64,000 bases of DNA from Pedobacter jeongneungensis (GCF_000633455.1 NZ_AYMG01000009.1:1-64000); one strand, 5' to 3'. Shown: positions 8,864-18,005, counted from the stretch's first letter. Made by a program: numbers and translations. The notes: generated from the sequence alone by a model not told the origin.

Positions 8864-9744
8864 AAAGATTATTACTCACATCGTTCTGCTTTTTATGTAT
8901 GCTTTTTACTTATGGCCAGAGTAAATTTCTAGACGGTTTTACTTTGAGACAATCCTTTCAAAGTAAAAATGATCAAGCGGAACCAGCTGTATTGTCATTT
9001 ACAAAACCAAAAGACAAAAGTGCATCTTGGTTAGTTAATGCAGCAATTGGCTATGATTTTCTAAAAGAAAGTAAATCTGTATTATCTCTAAGCCCATATT
9101 TTGAATTCCATAGAAATACTTTAATAGATAAAATCCAAAATAATTGGCAAGCCGGTATTTCTTCTGAATGGCAAAGTAGGGATTTATCACAAAAAAAATG
9201 GTCTCCGATATTTATTACGGCTTTTAAATACAATGAAGATAATATTAAAAAGAACACTTCATTTCAGGGTAATTTATATTTCACTCCAGTATTTAAAGGA
9301 AAAGCAAAGGACCCTAAATACTTTTGGATCCCTAACAATACCTCCGATTTTGGTAATGTATTCCAATTTCTGTATTCTCCATATATTGGATTAGAAAATG
9401 AAAACAGAATTGAAACTAAAGATGAAAATTCAGCCGGTAGCATTTACCGTGCTTTATTTCGCGTGACTTCTATAATTTCACTGCTTCCAAAAGATGAAAA
9501 CTTACGTGAAAAATTTGAATTTAATTTTGATTGGCAGTATAGATATGATTTAAATGAAAATATTATTGAATTAACGCAGGCTGAGCATAATTTCGTTACA
9601 ACAAGTTTCAACTATACATTTTTTCGCTCTGAGGATGGTAAAAAAACATCAAAAATTGGCATTGATTATACAAATGGAGAAAATCCAGCGAAAAATTTCG
9701 AGAAACAGTCTTTCTATGCATTAAGCTTAAAAGTTAAGCTGTAA
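8860..9744 (+). CDS. Exported, probably outer-membrane beta-barrel-like protein
   Basis: A 294-residue protein with a clear Sec signal peptide (MKRLLLTSFCFLCMLFTYGQ, cleavage about residue 19-20). The mature region has alternating aromatic strands (YDFLKES...SLSPYFEF; WQYRYDLNENIIEL) and ends in a beta strand (FYALSLKVKL), as expected for a small outer-membrane barrel. There is no plug or TonB box. It is coupled to the preceding gene by an ATGA overlap. No named family; the barrel call is inference from pattern. Confidence 0.6.
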   Translation: MKRLLLTSFCFLCMLFTYGQSKFLDGFTLRQSFQSKNDQAEPAVLSFTKPKDKSASWLVNAAIGYDFLKESKSVLSLSPYFEFHRNTLIDKIQNNWQAGISSEWQSRDLSQKKWSPIFITAFKYNEDNIKKNTSFQGNLYFTPVFKGKAKDPKYFWIPNNTSDFGNVFQFLYSPYIGLENENRIETKDENSAGSIYRALFRVTSIISLLPKDENLREKFEFNFDWQYRYDLNENIIELTQAEHNFVTTSFNYTFFRSEDGKKTSKIGIDYTNGENPAKNFEKQSFYALSLKVKL

Positions 9745-9782
9745 CAATATTTTAATAACTAATAAGATCAACACTATTTCCA

Positions 9783-11618
9783 TCAAACCACCCCAAACAG
9801 CGCTCCCCCTTCTTTACTCATTTCATTAATTTTAGCCTCTACCACTCCATCCTTGATCAATTCGGGTGCGTGGTGAGGCTTTTTTCGTGCATCGATAATC
9901 ATAGAGCCCTTACAGCCCCAGTGTTTATTGATCGTAAAATCGTTAATACCATAAATATCGGCTGCCGGATTGCTTCTTGTAAAAGTTACCCAAACAAAGT
10001 TATCAATTGTTGCAGCGGTAAATTCAGCATCATCGGCCAATATAATCAAAGGCAGACCAGCTAAATTCTGATCAATCAACGCCATATTCAGCATAGCAAT
10101 TTCCGCGGCTGTTTTCTCAGGATTGAGGTATTTATTACCCTCTAAAACCAAAACACCCGGCATGGCAATTTTTGGTTGGTAAAAGGCATCGCTCAATTTC
10201 AAATCTTCAGCAATCCCATTCCACAATTCCCGTTTTTTGTCACCTGCTGCTGCGATTACAACTTTCGAACCACTGTTTAAGCCATCACCACTATAATCCA
10301 GCGTATCGATGGTGGTATTGGTATAAAAATGGATGTCTCTGGTTAAATCGATCCGCTCTAATATATGCTTGATAAAATCTTCAATATGATGCGTACTCAG
10401 TTGATGATTGTCTTCCTTAGCTGCTATGAAAAGGTACTTGGCCAAACTCAACTGGTTTTTACCCAGAATGTGATTGGCAATGGTTAAAATTTCCTGAGGC
10501 CTTCTTTCCTTTAAATATGGTGTATAACGTTCGCTACCGATGGCAAAAAGCAATGGATGAACACCAGCAGCATCTACAGCATGAACCTCTTTTAAGCCAT
10601 GTATTTCCTGCGGAATGGCCGAACCTGTAATTTCGTGTATTAATGCTCCAAAACTGGTATCCTCCTGAGGTGGACGACCAACAACGGTGAACGACCATAT
10701 CGCATCCTTTTTATGGTACACATTATGCACTTTCATTAACGGAAAAGGATGTGTTAAGCTATAATAACCTAAGTGATCTCCAAAAGGACCCTCAGGTTTA
10801 TTTTCGTTTGGATAAACTGTTCCGGTGATGATAAAATCCGCGTCAGCTGAAATGCAGAAACCTTCATCATCGTAAAAATAACGGAAGCGCCTGTCGCCCA
10901 AAGCACCGGCAAAGGTCATTTCCGACAAACCTTCCGGCAATGGCATCACAGCGGCTAAAGGGTGCGACGGTGGGCCACCAACAAAAATACTCACTTTTAA
11001 CGGTTTGCCTAAAGCATTTGCTTTGGATTGATGCACCCCTATTCCCCTGTGGATCTGATAATGCAAACCGATTTCTTTATTCTGGATATAATCATTCCCG
11101 CCCAGTTGAATGCGGTACATCCCAAGATTGGCGTTTAATACACCCGGTTTATCTATATCTTCGGTATAAACCTGAGGCATGGTAACAAAAGGGCCTCCAT
11201 CCATCGGCCAGTTAACAATTTGCGGCAACTGACTGATGCTTGTTTTTAAAAATTTACTTTTTGCAGAAGGCGTTTTTAACGGCAAAGCAGATAATGCCGA
11301 CATGGCAGAACCAGCATATTTAAAAGGGTTTTTTAATGCTTTAATGGGGTCATTTCTTAATGATACCAGTTGCTGAACCTTTGGCAAGGTATCCCTGAAA
11401 ATGAATTTAGAACGTTCTAAAGTTCCAAATAAATTGGAAACTGCAGGAAAAGGGCTTCCTTTAACTTTTTCGAATAATAATGCCGGTCCCTGGTTTTCGT
11501 ACACCCTCAAATGGATGGCTGCCATTTCTAAATAGGGATCTACCTCTTCTTTAATTCTGATTAAATGACCGTGCTTTTCGAGATCGGAAACACATTCTGC
11601 TAAACTTTTATACGCCAT
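9783..11618 (-). CDS. ubiD: UbiD-family prenylated-FMN decarboxylase
   Basis: A UbiD-family (de)carboxylase of about 611 residues, dependent on the prenyl-FMN cofactor made by UbiX. I start at MAYKSLAEC (11618); the frame extends 12 residues further to 11654 but the family begins here. Conserved features are the GPALLFEKVKG segment near residue 45, the VFVGGPPSHPLAAVMPLP region and the acidic active-site block EGPFGDHLGYYS. The C-terminal ILADDAEF and WVTFTRSNPAADIYG blocks are typical. The likely role is decarboxylation of an aromatic acid in quinone synthesis; the exact substrate is uncertain. The UbiX gene lies at 36.3 kb. It is monocistronic, upstream of nothing obvious. Confidence 0.9.
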   Translation of the reverse strand: MAYKSLAECVSDLEKHGHLIRIKEEVDPYLEMAAIHLRVYENQGPALLFEKVKGSPFPAVSNLFGTLERSKFIFRDTLPKVQQLVSLRNDPIKALKNPFKYAGSAMSALSALPLKTPSAKSKFLKTSISQLPQIVNWPMDGGPFVTMPQVYTEDIDKPGVLNANLGMYRIQLGGNDYIQNKEIGLHYQIHRGIGVHQSKANALGKPLKVSIFVGGPPSHPLAAVMPLPEGLSEMTFAGALGDRRFRYFYDDEGFCISADADFIITGTVYPNENKPEGPFGDHLGYYSLTHPFPLMKVHNVYHKKDAIWSFTVVGRPPQEDTSFGALIHEITGSAIPQEIHGLKEVHAVDAAGVHPLLFAIGSERYTPYLKERRPQEILTIANHILGKNQLSLAKYLFIAAKEDNHQLSTHHIEDFIKHILERIDLTRDIHFYTNTTIDTLDYSGDGLNSGSKVVIAAAGDKKRELWNGIAEDLKLSDAFYQPKIAMPGVLVLEGNKYLNPEKTAAEIAMLNMALIDQNLAGLPLIILADDAEFTAATIDNFVWVTFTRSNPAADIYGINDFTINKHWGCKGSMIIDARKKPHHAPELIKDGVVEAKINEMSKEGGALFGVV

Positions 11619-11722
11619 GCCCAAAGATAAATATTTAGATTTTCTACGAAACAAAAAAGCCCCATATAAGAGATTTTACAATAAAGCTACTTACATAAGG
11701 CCCTTAACCTATTAATACGCTG

Positions 11723-12202
11723 TTATTTTTTCCCGGCAAAAGATCTTAACATCCAGGTATTTTTTTCTTTAAATTGCATAAAACGGTTCACCATATCATT
11801 AGAACCATCGTCGCCAGCCTCATCAGTTGCTTCTAAAAGCTCCCTTTCCAGCTCAATCAAGTTAGCCATATCATCTAAAATGGCATCAACCATATCAAGA
11901 TCTTTCAGGCCAATCGTATCAATTTCTTTAATTTTCGATTCTTTAATATAATCAGCAAAGCGGCTATGCGGTGCTTTACCTAAGGTTAAAACACGCTCAG
12001 CAATTTCATCGATGGTTAGCTGCGCGTTGGTATATAACTCTTCAAACTTAACATGAAGGGTAAAAAAGTTCTGTCCTTTAATATTCCAGTGGCAGCCTCT
12101 TAATTTTTGGTAATGGATATGATAGTTAGCCAAATAATCGTTCAACAGATCTACAACTGGTTTAACTTCTTTTTCGTTTAAGCTTATTTCTTTAGCGTCC
12201 AT
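11723..12202 (-). CDS. dps: Dps ferritin-like DNA-protection protein
   Basis: A 159-residue Dps protein. The dinuclear ferroxidase ligands are all present with the correct spacing: His38 (in CHWNIKG), His50, Asp65 and Glu69 (TIDEIAERVL). Dps forms 12-mers that oxidise Fe(II) with peroxide and protect DNA in starvation and oxidative stress. The start codon is unambiguous, with AT-rich DNA upstream. It stands alone: the decarboxylase gene starts about 100 bp downstream on the same strand. Length agrees with the family. Confidence 0.95.
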   Translation of the reverse strand: MDAKEISLNEKEVKPVVDLLNDYLANYHIHYQKLRGCHWNIKGQNFFTLHVKFEELYTNAQLTIDEIAERVLTLGKAPHSRFADYIKESKIKEIDTIGLKDLDMVDAILDDMANLIELERELLEATDEAGDDGSNDMVNRFMQFKEKNTWMLRSFAGKK

Positions 12203-12485
12203 TTTATTATAATTTATGATGTATTTTAATGTGTACCTAACAACTCAAATTTAGAAAAGTTTTGCTCAATTTTGTCTTTTGAACAATACGTTATTTATTA
12301 AACCGTTTAATATTCATTATCACTCAAATTACAATTTTATAAACATTTGTTAATGAATAGCATATCGAAATAATGAGGTTAAAGTCATCTTATTTTTACT
12401 TAAAAACGAGTAGTATAAGATAAGATGGTTAACAATATTATTCGTATAATTGCTCCCTTTGACTTAGAAATTTAGATAAAAATAA

Positions 12486-14012
12486 ATGCATAAAATATAT
12501 TTATCTGCTGTAGTGTTATTTGCGCTGAATATTGCAAATGCCAAAGCCAACACAGCAAGAGACTCTATCGGTGTAGAAAATAATAAAGGCAAAAAACTGA
12601 TCGTTCACCAAACCGTAGCAAAAGACACTTATTATTCCATCGGAAGAAGATACAATGTATCGCCAAAGGATATCATGGCTTTTAATGAAAACAAATACCT
12701 ACAGGTTGGGGTCATCATTAAAGTCCCTACAAATATTCCTTTTACAGCATCCGGCGGATCATCCAATACAGAAACAACTTCTTCAACGGCCAATGTAATA
12801 GAACATACCATTAAGCCAAAAGAGAATTTGAACATGCTGGCCGAAAAATATGGCACAACAATAAATGAAATTAAAGCTTTAAATAATTTAACAAGCAGCA
12901 ACCTAAGCATTGGCCAGGTTATAAAAATCCCTGCAAAAAATGGAGAGCAAACTGCCACAGCTAGTCCATCTACTCCACCAGCAAAAAGTAATACCGAAGC
13001 TCCCTTAGCTAATACGCAATCTTCAGATCAAACCATGATCGAGCATACCGTTGCGCCTAAAGAGTTTTTAGGAAAAATTGCAGAGAAATATGGCACTACA
13101 GTTGAAGAAGTAAAAAAAGCCAATAACCTTTCGGGCAATAACCTCCGGATTGGTCAGAAACTGAAAATCCCGGCAACAAAAAACATCGACGAAACTAAAG
13201 TAGTTTCGGCTACTGTTGAAGAAAAGCCGGTACAAGAAAATAAATCCAGCGATACAGCTGGTACGCATACCGTTTTAAGGAACGAAACCATTTTCACCAT
13301 TGCTAAGCAATATGGCATTACGGCTTATCAGATCAGAACAATGAACAATCTTCCTGATAACGCCATTACCATCGGACAGGTTTTAAAAGTTCCGGGCGGG
13401 ATTATTGCTGATGTTCAGGTTCCAAAAGAAAAGCAGGCCGAAACAAAAACAAAAGAAATTCCTGTGGTAGCAAAAGAAGAAAGTTTTATTCATACTGTAG
13501 CTACTGGTGAAAACATTTTCTCTATTGCGAAAAAATACAATTTAACAGCTTATCAGATCAGAACAGCAAATAAACTGGACGACAATAACATTAAAGTAGA
13601 CCAAAAACTGATTATCCCTAAACCACCGCAACCAAAATCGGTAAATGAAGCTTCAAAAGAAGAGCAGGGAAATGAGCCTGATAGTACAATGGTTAAAGAC
13701 CCTAAACTGCGTCGCGACCCAAGTGTTTACGGCTTAAGCCAGATTGAAGAAAAAGGTACTGCAGTTTGGATTGCTGATCAGGATCTTGATGGCACAAAAA
13801 TGTTAGTTTTACACCGTACGGCACCTGTGGGCAGGGTAATCAAAATTACCAACCCAATGACCAACCGCACCACCTTTGCCAAAGTTGTTGGTAAATTTAC
13901 AGAGAACGAATCTACAAAAGATGTTATCATTGTAATGACTAAAGCTGTAGCCGATTCATTAGGTGCTTTAGACAAACGTTTTTTCTGCAATTTAACATAC
14001 AGTGCTCAATGA
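12486..14012 (+). CDS. LysM-repeat cell-wall protein with C-terminal RlpA-like domain
   Basis: A 508-residue exported protein: signal peptide (cleavage about residue 20-22, ANA/KA), then five LysM peptidoglycan-binding repeats at about 40-85, 107-150, 181-225, 259-303 and 334-379, separated by Ser/Thr/Lys-rich linkers. The C-terminal ~85 residues (VWIADQDLDGTKMLVLHRTAP...TNPMTNRTTFAKVVG) resemble a double-psi beta-barrel of the RlpA type. No catalytic Asp/His pair can be confirmed. It is likely a periplasmic wall-binding protein. It overlaps the uridine kinase start by 4 bp (ATGA), so the two share an mRNA, an odd pairing by function. Confidence 0.88.
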   Translation: MHKIYLSAVVLFALNIANAKANTARDSIGVENNKGKKLIVHQTVAKDTYYSIGRRYNVSPKDIMAFNENKYLQVGVIIKVPTNIPFTASGGSSNTETTSSTANVIEHTIKPKENLNMLAEKYGTTINEIKALNNLTSSNLSIGQVIKIPAKNGEQTATASPSTPPAKSNTEAPLANTQSSDQTMIEHTVAPKEFLGKIAEKYGTTVEEVKKANNLSGNNLRIGQKLKIPATKNIDETKVVSATVEEKPVQENKSSDTAGTHTVLRNETIFTIAKQYGITAYQIRTMNNLPDNAITIGQVLKVPGGIIADVQVPKEKQAETKTKEIPVVAKEESFIHTVATGENIFSIAKKYNLTAYQIRTANKLDDNNIKVDQKLIIPKPPQPKSVNEASKEEQGNEPDSTMVKDPKLRRDPSVYGLSQIEEKGTAVWIADQDLDGTKMLVLHRTAPVGRVIKITNPMTNRTTFAKVVGKFTENESTKDVIIVMTKAVADSLGALDKRFFCNLTYSAQ

Positions 14013-14659
14013 GTTCAAACAAAAAGCCTTTTATAATTGGTATTGCCGGCGGTAGCGGATCGGGCAAAACATTTTTCCTAAACTGCTTTCTTCATCATTT
14101 TAAACAAGATGAAGTAACCCTGGTATCACAGGATGATTATTATATTCCTGCCGGCGATATGACACAGGAAGAAAACAAGTTATATAACTTCGATCTTCCA
14201 TCAACAATTGATAGCGAACAGTTTTTAAGAGACATTAAGCAGTTAATGAGTGGAGAAGTTGTTTACAAAAAAGAATATAACTTTAATAATCCACTGGCTG
14301 TTGTTAAAATATTGGAAATCAAATCGGCGCCTATTATTATCGTAGAGGGCCTTTTCATCCTGCACTTTAAAGAAATTGCTGCGTTATTGGATCATACCAT
14401 CTTTGTAGACGCAGATGAGCAGGTAGCTTTAGACCGCCGTATAAAACGCGATGGTTTAGAACGTGGTTATCCTGAAGAAGATGTATTATACAAATGGCAT
14501 AACCATGTAGTGCCAGCTTATAAAGAATACCTGCTACCCTACCGCGAGCAATGCAATAAGGTAGTGATGAATAATACCAATGAGCCAGATGAAATTATCG
14601 CCATTACAGAAGATATTTCGAATGATTTGAGGAATAGTATTTTAGTAGATATACAGTAA
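14009..14659 (+). CDS. udk: Uridine kinase
   Basis: A 216-residue P-loop kinase that phosphorylates uridine and cytidine in pyrimidine salvage. The Walker A motif GGSGSGKT is at residues 14-21. SQDDYYIP carries the Asp/Tyr substrate-binding residues, FDLPSTIDSE corresponds to the nucleoside-binding block, and RRIKRDGLERG contains the lid arginines. The start codon overlaps the stop of the LysM gene (ATGA). A strong terminator follows directly. Length is normal for Udk (about 210 residues). Confidence 0.93.
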   Translation: MSSNKKPFIIGIAGGSGSGKTFFLNCFLHHFKQDEVTLVSQDDYYIPAGDMTQEENKLYNFDLPSTIDSEQFLRDIKQLMSGEVVYKKEYNFNNPLAVVKILEIKSAPIIIVEGLFILHFKEIAALLDHTIFVDADEQVALDRRIKRDGLERGYPEEDVLYKWHNHVVPAYKEYLLPYREQCNKVVMNNTNEPDEIIAITEDISNDLRNSILVDIQ

Positions 14660-14664
14660 ATATC

Positions 14665-14700
14665 AAAGGAGTCAAGCTTTAAAAGCTTGACTCCTTTTTT
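14665..14700 (+). terminator. Strong intrinsic terminator after udk
   Basis: A nearly continuous palindrome (AAAGGAGTCAAGCTT / AAGCTTGACTCCTTT) followed by TTT. It starts 6 bp after the udk stop and closes the LysM-udk operon. Confidence 0.9.
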
Positions 14701-14761
14701 GTGAGGCATTGTCACTCCCAATTTGATAGGAAATCCTAATGCCTTGATAGGTTTACAGGGT

Positions 14762-14794
14762 CCATTAAGATTCCCGCCTGCGCGGGAATGACGA
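14762..14794. repeat. Short hairpin repeat (ATTCCCGC...GCGGGAAT)
   Basis: AGATTCCCGCCTGCGCGGGAATGACGATCATT contains a hairpin ATTCCCGC / GCGGGAAT followed by GAC. It resembles the core of the repeat at 40981-41063 and belongs to the same dispersed family. Confidence 0.6.
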
Positions 14795-14834
14795 TCATTC
14801 TAATTGGTGGTTTGTGTCCCACAAACCACCAAAA

Positions 14835-15497
14835 TTAATCCAATCTCATTTCCGGAATTTCCCCCTCTACAATTAATCTCCCAGCCGTAGATTGCTGTAT
14901 AAATTCGATACTCACACCCGGTGCTCGCTCCAAAAGTTTAAAACCACCTTCTGGCAAAATATCTAAAACCGCCAACTCGGTTACAATTTTTTTAATGCAT
15001 TTCACACCAGTTAATGGCAAGGTACACTTTGGCAATAATTTACTTTCGCCTGCCTTATTGATGTGCTGCATGGCCACAATGATATTTTTGGCAGAGGCTA
15101 CCAAATCCATCGCTCCTCCCATTCCCTTAACCATTTTACCCGGAATTTTCCAGTTGGCAATATCTCCGTTTTCGGATACTTCCATCGCGCCCAGAATGGT
15201 TAGATCTACCTTTTGTGCGCGGATCATCCCAAAACTCATGGCCGAATCAAAAATAGAAGATCCAGGTAAAGTGGTTATGGTTTGTTTTCCCGCGTTAATT
15301 AAATCAGCATCTTCTTCTCCTTCAAAAGGAAATGGTCCCATGCCCAATAAACCGTTTTCTGATTGCAATACCACATTAATCCCCTTTGGAATATAGTTGG
15401 CTACCAGCGTAGGTATGCCGATGCCAAGGTTAACATAGTATCCGTCTTTTATTTCTTTAGCGATGCGCTGTGCGATCTCTTCTTTTGAAAATGCCAT
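14835..15497 (-). CDS. scoB: 3-oxoacid CoA-transferase subunit B
   Basis: A 220-residue beta subunit of succinyl-CoA:3-ketoacid CoA-transferase, which activates acetoacetate (or a related keto acid) by CoA transfer. The catalytic Glu47 lies in the family motif SENGLLGMG. GIGIPTLVANY, SSIFDSAMSFGMIRAQKVDLTILG and NWKIPGKMVKGMGGAMDLV are typical of the subunit. It is the last gene of scoA-DUF4260-scoB. The start overlaps the stop of the DUF4260 gene (TAATG), a coupling that fits coordinated subunit synthesis. Confidence 0.93.
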   Translation of the reverse strand: MAFSKEEIAQRIAKEIKDGYYVNLGIGIPTLVANYIPKGINVVLQSENGLLGMGPFPFEGEEDADLINAGKQTITTLPGSSIFDSAMSFGMIRAQKVDLTILGAMEVSENGDIANWKIPGKMVKGMGGAMDLVASAKNIIVAMQHINKAGESKLLPKCTLPLTGVKCIKKIVTELAVLDILPEGGFKLLERAPGVSIEFIQQSTAGRLIVEGEIPEMRLD

Positions 15498-15853
15498 TAT
15501 TTATTTTTTCCGATTAAGCCTAAATGTGTGTGATTAAATGCATCGCTATATTTCAAACCATAGCCTAGTGCCCTATCCATGCAGGAATGAGCAAACAATA
15601 TAATGCCCGATAACTGCAATGCTGGTACCTGATAATAAAATCCGATTAGGAAAGTTAGAATTGCAACCGCCTTATGGTGAAATAAATTATAACACCAAGC
15701 ACCTGCTTTTGTACCTGCCAGATACCCCAGCATACTTAAATCTGGTACAAGTAAGAGTGCCGGAAATACCCACCAGTGAAATGATAGCTTTGAAAAGGCG
15801 AATACTGCCAGCAGAAACATACCGATTTCTTCAATTGCAATGATTTTCTTCAT
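15497..15853 (-). CDS. DUF4260 small membrane protein between the CoA-transferase subunits
   Basis: A 118-residue protein with about four hydrophobic segments. It carries the DUF4260 signature PDLSMLGYLAGTKAGAWCYNLFHH and DRALGYGLKYSDAFNHTHLG near the C-terminus. The biochemical function of DUF4260 is unknown to me. It overlaps scoA upstream and scoB downstream, both through TAATG, so it sits inside a tightly coupled operon. Whether it acts with the CoA-transferase is open; no enzymatic motif is visible. Confidence 0.85.
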   Translation of the reverse strand: MKKIIAIEEIGMFLLAVFAFSKLSFHWWVFPALLLVPDLSMLGYLAGTKAGAWCYNLFHHKAVAILTFLIGFYYQVPALQLSGIILFAHSCMDRALGYGLKYSDAFNHTHLGLIGKNK

Positions 15854-16554
15854 TATGATTTTGATCTTACAGTACGCTGTTCGATTCTTTTCTCGTAGTC
15901 TTTGCCCTGAAAAATCCGGTGAACATAAATACCAGGGGTATGGATATAATCAGGATCCAATTCACCTGCTTCTACCAATTCTTCCACTTCAGCGATGGTA
16001 ACTTTCCCCGCCATAGCCATTACCGGATTAAAATTCCGGCTTGTAGACCTAAAGATTAAATTCCCTGCCGTATCACCCTTCCAGGCCTTTACAATGGCAA
16101 AATCGGCGTCAAATGCATATTCCATCAAATAATCCTTACCATCAAAATTACGAACTTCTTTACCTTCTGCTACTTCAGTTCCTACACCTGCGGGAGTAAA
16201 AATTGCAGGCATGCCATATCCCGCTGCTAAGCAACGGGTGGCCAAAGTACCCTGGGGAATAAGGTCTACTTCCAGTTCGCCACTTAATAACTGTCTTTCA
16301 AATTCTGCATTTTCGCCTACATAAGAAGAAATCATTTTTTTTACCTGACGCTGTTTTAGCATTAAACCAATACCAAAATCATCCACACCAGCATTATTGG
16401 AAATACAGGTCAAATTTTTAACCTGCTTATTTACTAAAGCATTGATACAATTTTCAGGAATACCACAAAGACCGAAACCGCCAAGCATGATGGTTACGCC
16501 ATCTGATATATCTTTAATGGCCTCTTCAGCACCAGATACCACTTTATTTATCAT
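15853..16554 (-). CDS. scoA: 3-oxoacid CoA-transferase subunit A
   Basis: A 233-residue alpha subunit of the CoA-transferase. The glycine-rich [19 protein letters not shown] segment near residues 22-41 is the family CoA-binding block. [17 protein letters not shown] and the C-terminal [12 protein letters not shown] are typical. It pairs with ScoB two genes downstream, with the DUF4260 gene between. The first gene of the operon, it starts at [13 protein letters not shown]. Upstream is a 130-bp spacer shared with the divergent Cys-rich small gene. Confidence 0.93.
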   Translation of the reverse strand: MINKVVSGAEEAIKDISDGVTIMLGGFGLCGIPENCINALVNKQVKNLTCISNNAGVDDFGIGLMLKQRQVKKMISSYVGENAEFERQLLSGELEVDLIPQGTLATRCLAAGYGMPAIFTPAGVGTEVAEGKEVRNFDGKDYLMEYAFDADFAIVKAWKGDTAGNLIFRSTSRNFNPVMAMAGKVTIAEVEELVEAGELDPDYIHTPGIYVHRIFQGKDYEKRIEQRTVRSKS

Positions 16555-16644
16555 TTTACGAATTTTTGGTTAGTTCGCTAAATTACAAATTGCCTTCAGA
16601 AATGCAGCAATTATAATTTTAAATCTCTCGGGAATATTTATCAA

Positions 16645-16675
16645 TTGGAATTAATCTAAATAACCATTACCTTTG
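16645..16675 (+). promoter_or_regulatory. Bacteroidetes-type promoter of the small Cys-rich gene
   Basis: A TTG (16645-16647) lies 20 nt upstream of TACCTTTG (16668-16675), matching the TTG / TAnnTTTG pattern of Bacteroidetes housekeeping promoters. The predicted transcription start is within a few nt of the ATG at 16683. Confidence 0.6.
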
Positions 16676-16682
16676 TACTGCA

Positions 16683-16847
16683 ATGATTTACGAGAGAGAA
16701 GAAAGCCAATTCATATTACCCACTGATCCGGAATTTCAAAAAGGGATGGGTTTTATTTTCAGCTGTACTGCTGAACACAAAAAATGTTGTGAAAAATTTA
16801 AAAAAGGTAAACGTTGCAAAAAGTGCCCTGGCAATAAAAAGAAATAA
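16683..16847 (+). CDS. Small Cys-rich protein (54 aa)
   Basis: An intact 54-residue frame from ATG (16683) to TAA (16847). The C-terminal half has five cysteines at 28, 35, 36, 45 and 48 (SCTAEHKKCC, RCKKCP) embedded in Lys, which suggests a small metal- or nucleic-acid-binding knuckle. A good promoter (16645-16675) ends just before the ATG, giving an almost leaderless mRNA. It ends 3 bp from the stop of the convergent PQQ-type dehydrogenase gene. I recall similar short proteins in Bacteroidetes but no function. The existence as a gene is supported by promoter and composition, not proven. Confidence 0.65.
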   Translation: MIYEREESQFILPTDPEFQKGMGFIFSCTAEHKKCCEKFKKGKRCKKCPGNKKK

Positions 16848-16849
16848 GC

Positions 16850-17938
16850 TTATTTCGCTATTTCTACAATCTTATCATCACTTCCATTACTGGTACAGAT
16901 ATAAATTTTACCTTCAGGCGATTGGCAAACAGCCCTGATCCGACCATAAGTATTCACATAAAAATCTTTTGTACCTGTTATTTTAGTCTGCGCATCATCT
17001 AATTTAAGCTGCATCAATTTAGTTCCTTTTAGTACCGCCAACAATAACGAGTTTTTAAACTGAGGAATATAATCATTGTTATAATAAGCCAAACCACTTG
17101 GCGCAATGGTAGGCGTCCAGTTGATTAAAGGTTCTACTACATTGTTCGAACTGCAGAACGATTGTTCGCCACTTTCATTACAAAAACCTTTAATATTTGG
17201 CCATCCATAATTCCGTCCTTTTTCAATAATATTGATTTCATCATCAGAATCTGGCCCATGTTCTGAAGAAAATATTTTATTACCCACCTGAACTAAACCT
17301 TGTGCATTACGATGCCCTAAAGACCATACCGGATTATTTGGGTAAGGATTGTCTGAAGGAATGGTGCCATCTAAATTAATTCTTAAAATCTTACCCGCTA
17401 AAGAGTTTATATTCTGTGGGTTGGCCGTATCGGATGCATCGCCGGTACTGATAAAAAGTTTACCACCGCTAATTAACAAACGTGAACCGTTATGAATTGA
17501 TGCCGCAGGAATCTGATCGAGTAAAACCAGCGGGCTGGTTAAATTACCTGCGCCATAAGTATAACGGACTACTTTAGCTTTATAAGTACTTCCATATCCG
17601 TAAATTACGTAAACATAAGGATTTGAAGTAAAATCGGGATGTAAGGCCATACCCAATAAACCTCCTTCGCCATTGGTACGTACTTCTGAAATGGTAAGTA
17701 GTGGTGTAATTTGACCTGTGGAAGGGTTCAAACGGCTAATTTTACCCGCTTTTTCAGTAAACCAGATGAAATTATCAGGTCCGTATACCATTTCCCACGG
17801 AAGACTTAATCCAGAAACAACGACTTTTGCTTTTAATTCGACATCAGGTAAGGCACCTGGATCTTCATTACCATTATCGGTCTTTTTGCAAGTTGTGGTA
17901 ACCAATACCACAAAAAGGCAGAGTAAGATTTTTTTCAT
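16850..17938 (-). CDS. PQQ-type aldose/glucose dehydrogenase (Asd-like), exported
   Basis: A 362-residue six-bladed beta-propeller of the soluble PQQ glucose dehydrogenase type. Recognisable blocks are PWEMVYGPDNFIWFTEKAGKI, GEGGLLGMALHPDF, SIHNGSRLLI, LGHRNAQGLV and HGPDSDDEINIIEKGRNYGWPNI, which carry the PQQ and Ca2+ sites of the family. An N-terminal hydrophobic stretch ends at Cys17 (VTTTCKK), so it is probably a lipoprotein although the lipobox is not ideal. It would oxidise an aldose outside the cytoplasm. Whether this bacterium makes PQQ cannot be seen here. Confidence 0.88.
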   Translation of the reverse strand: MKKILLCLFVVLVTTTCKKTDNGNEDPGALPDVELKAKVVVSGLSLPWEMVYGPDNFIWFTEKAGKISRLNPSTGQITPLLTISEVRTNGEGGLLGMALHPDFTSNPYVYVIYGYGSTYKAKVVRYTYGAGNLTSPLVLLDQIPAASIHNGSRLLISGGKLFISTGDASDTANPQNINSLAGKILRINLDGTIPSDNPYPNNPVWSLGHRNAQGLVQVGNKIFSSEHGPDSDDEINIIEKGRNYGWPNIKGFCNESGEQSFCSSNNVVEPLINWTPTIAPSGLAYYNNDYIPQFKNSLLLAVLKGTKLMQLKLDDAQTKITGTKDFYVNTYGRIRAVCQSPEGKIYICTSNGSDDKIVEIAK

Positions 17939-18005
17939 AGCCGTAACGTTTTAGAAATAACACGGTTGCGGCCATAAAGTTTTGTTTTTTAAACCTTTAG
18001 AAGTG

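Noticed and set aside
12632..12958. 108-codon minus-strand frame within the LysM gene
   Set aside because: Shadow of the LysM coding sequence, which has clear domain content.
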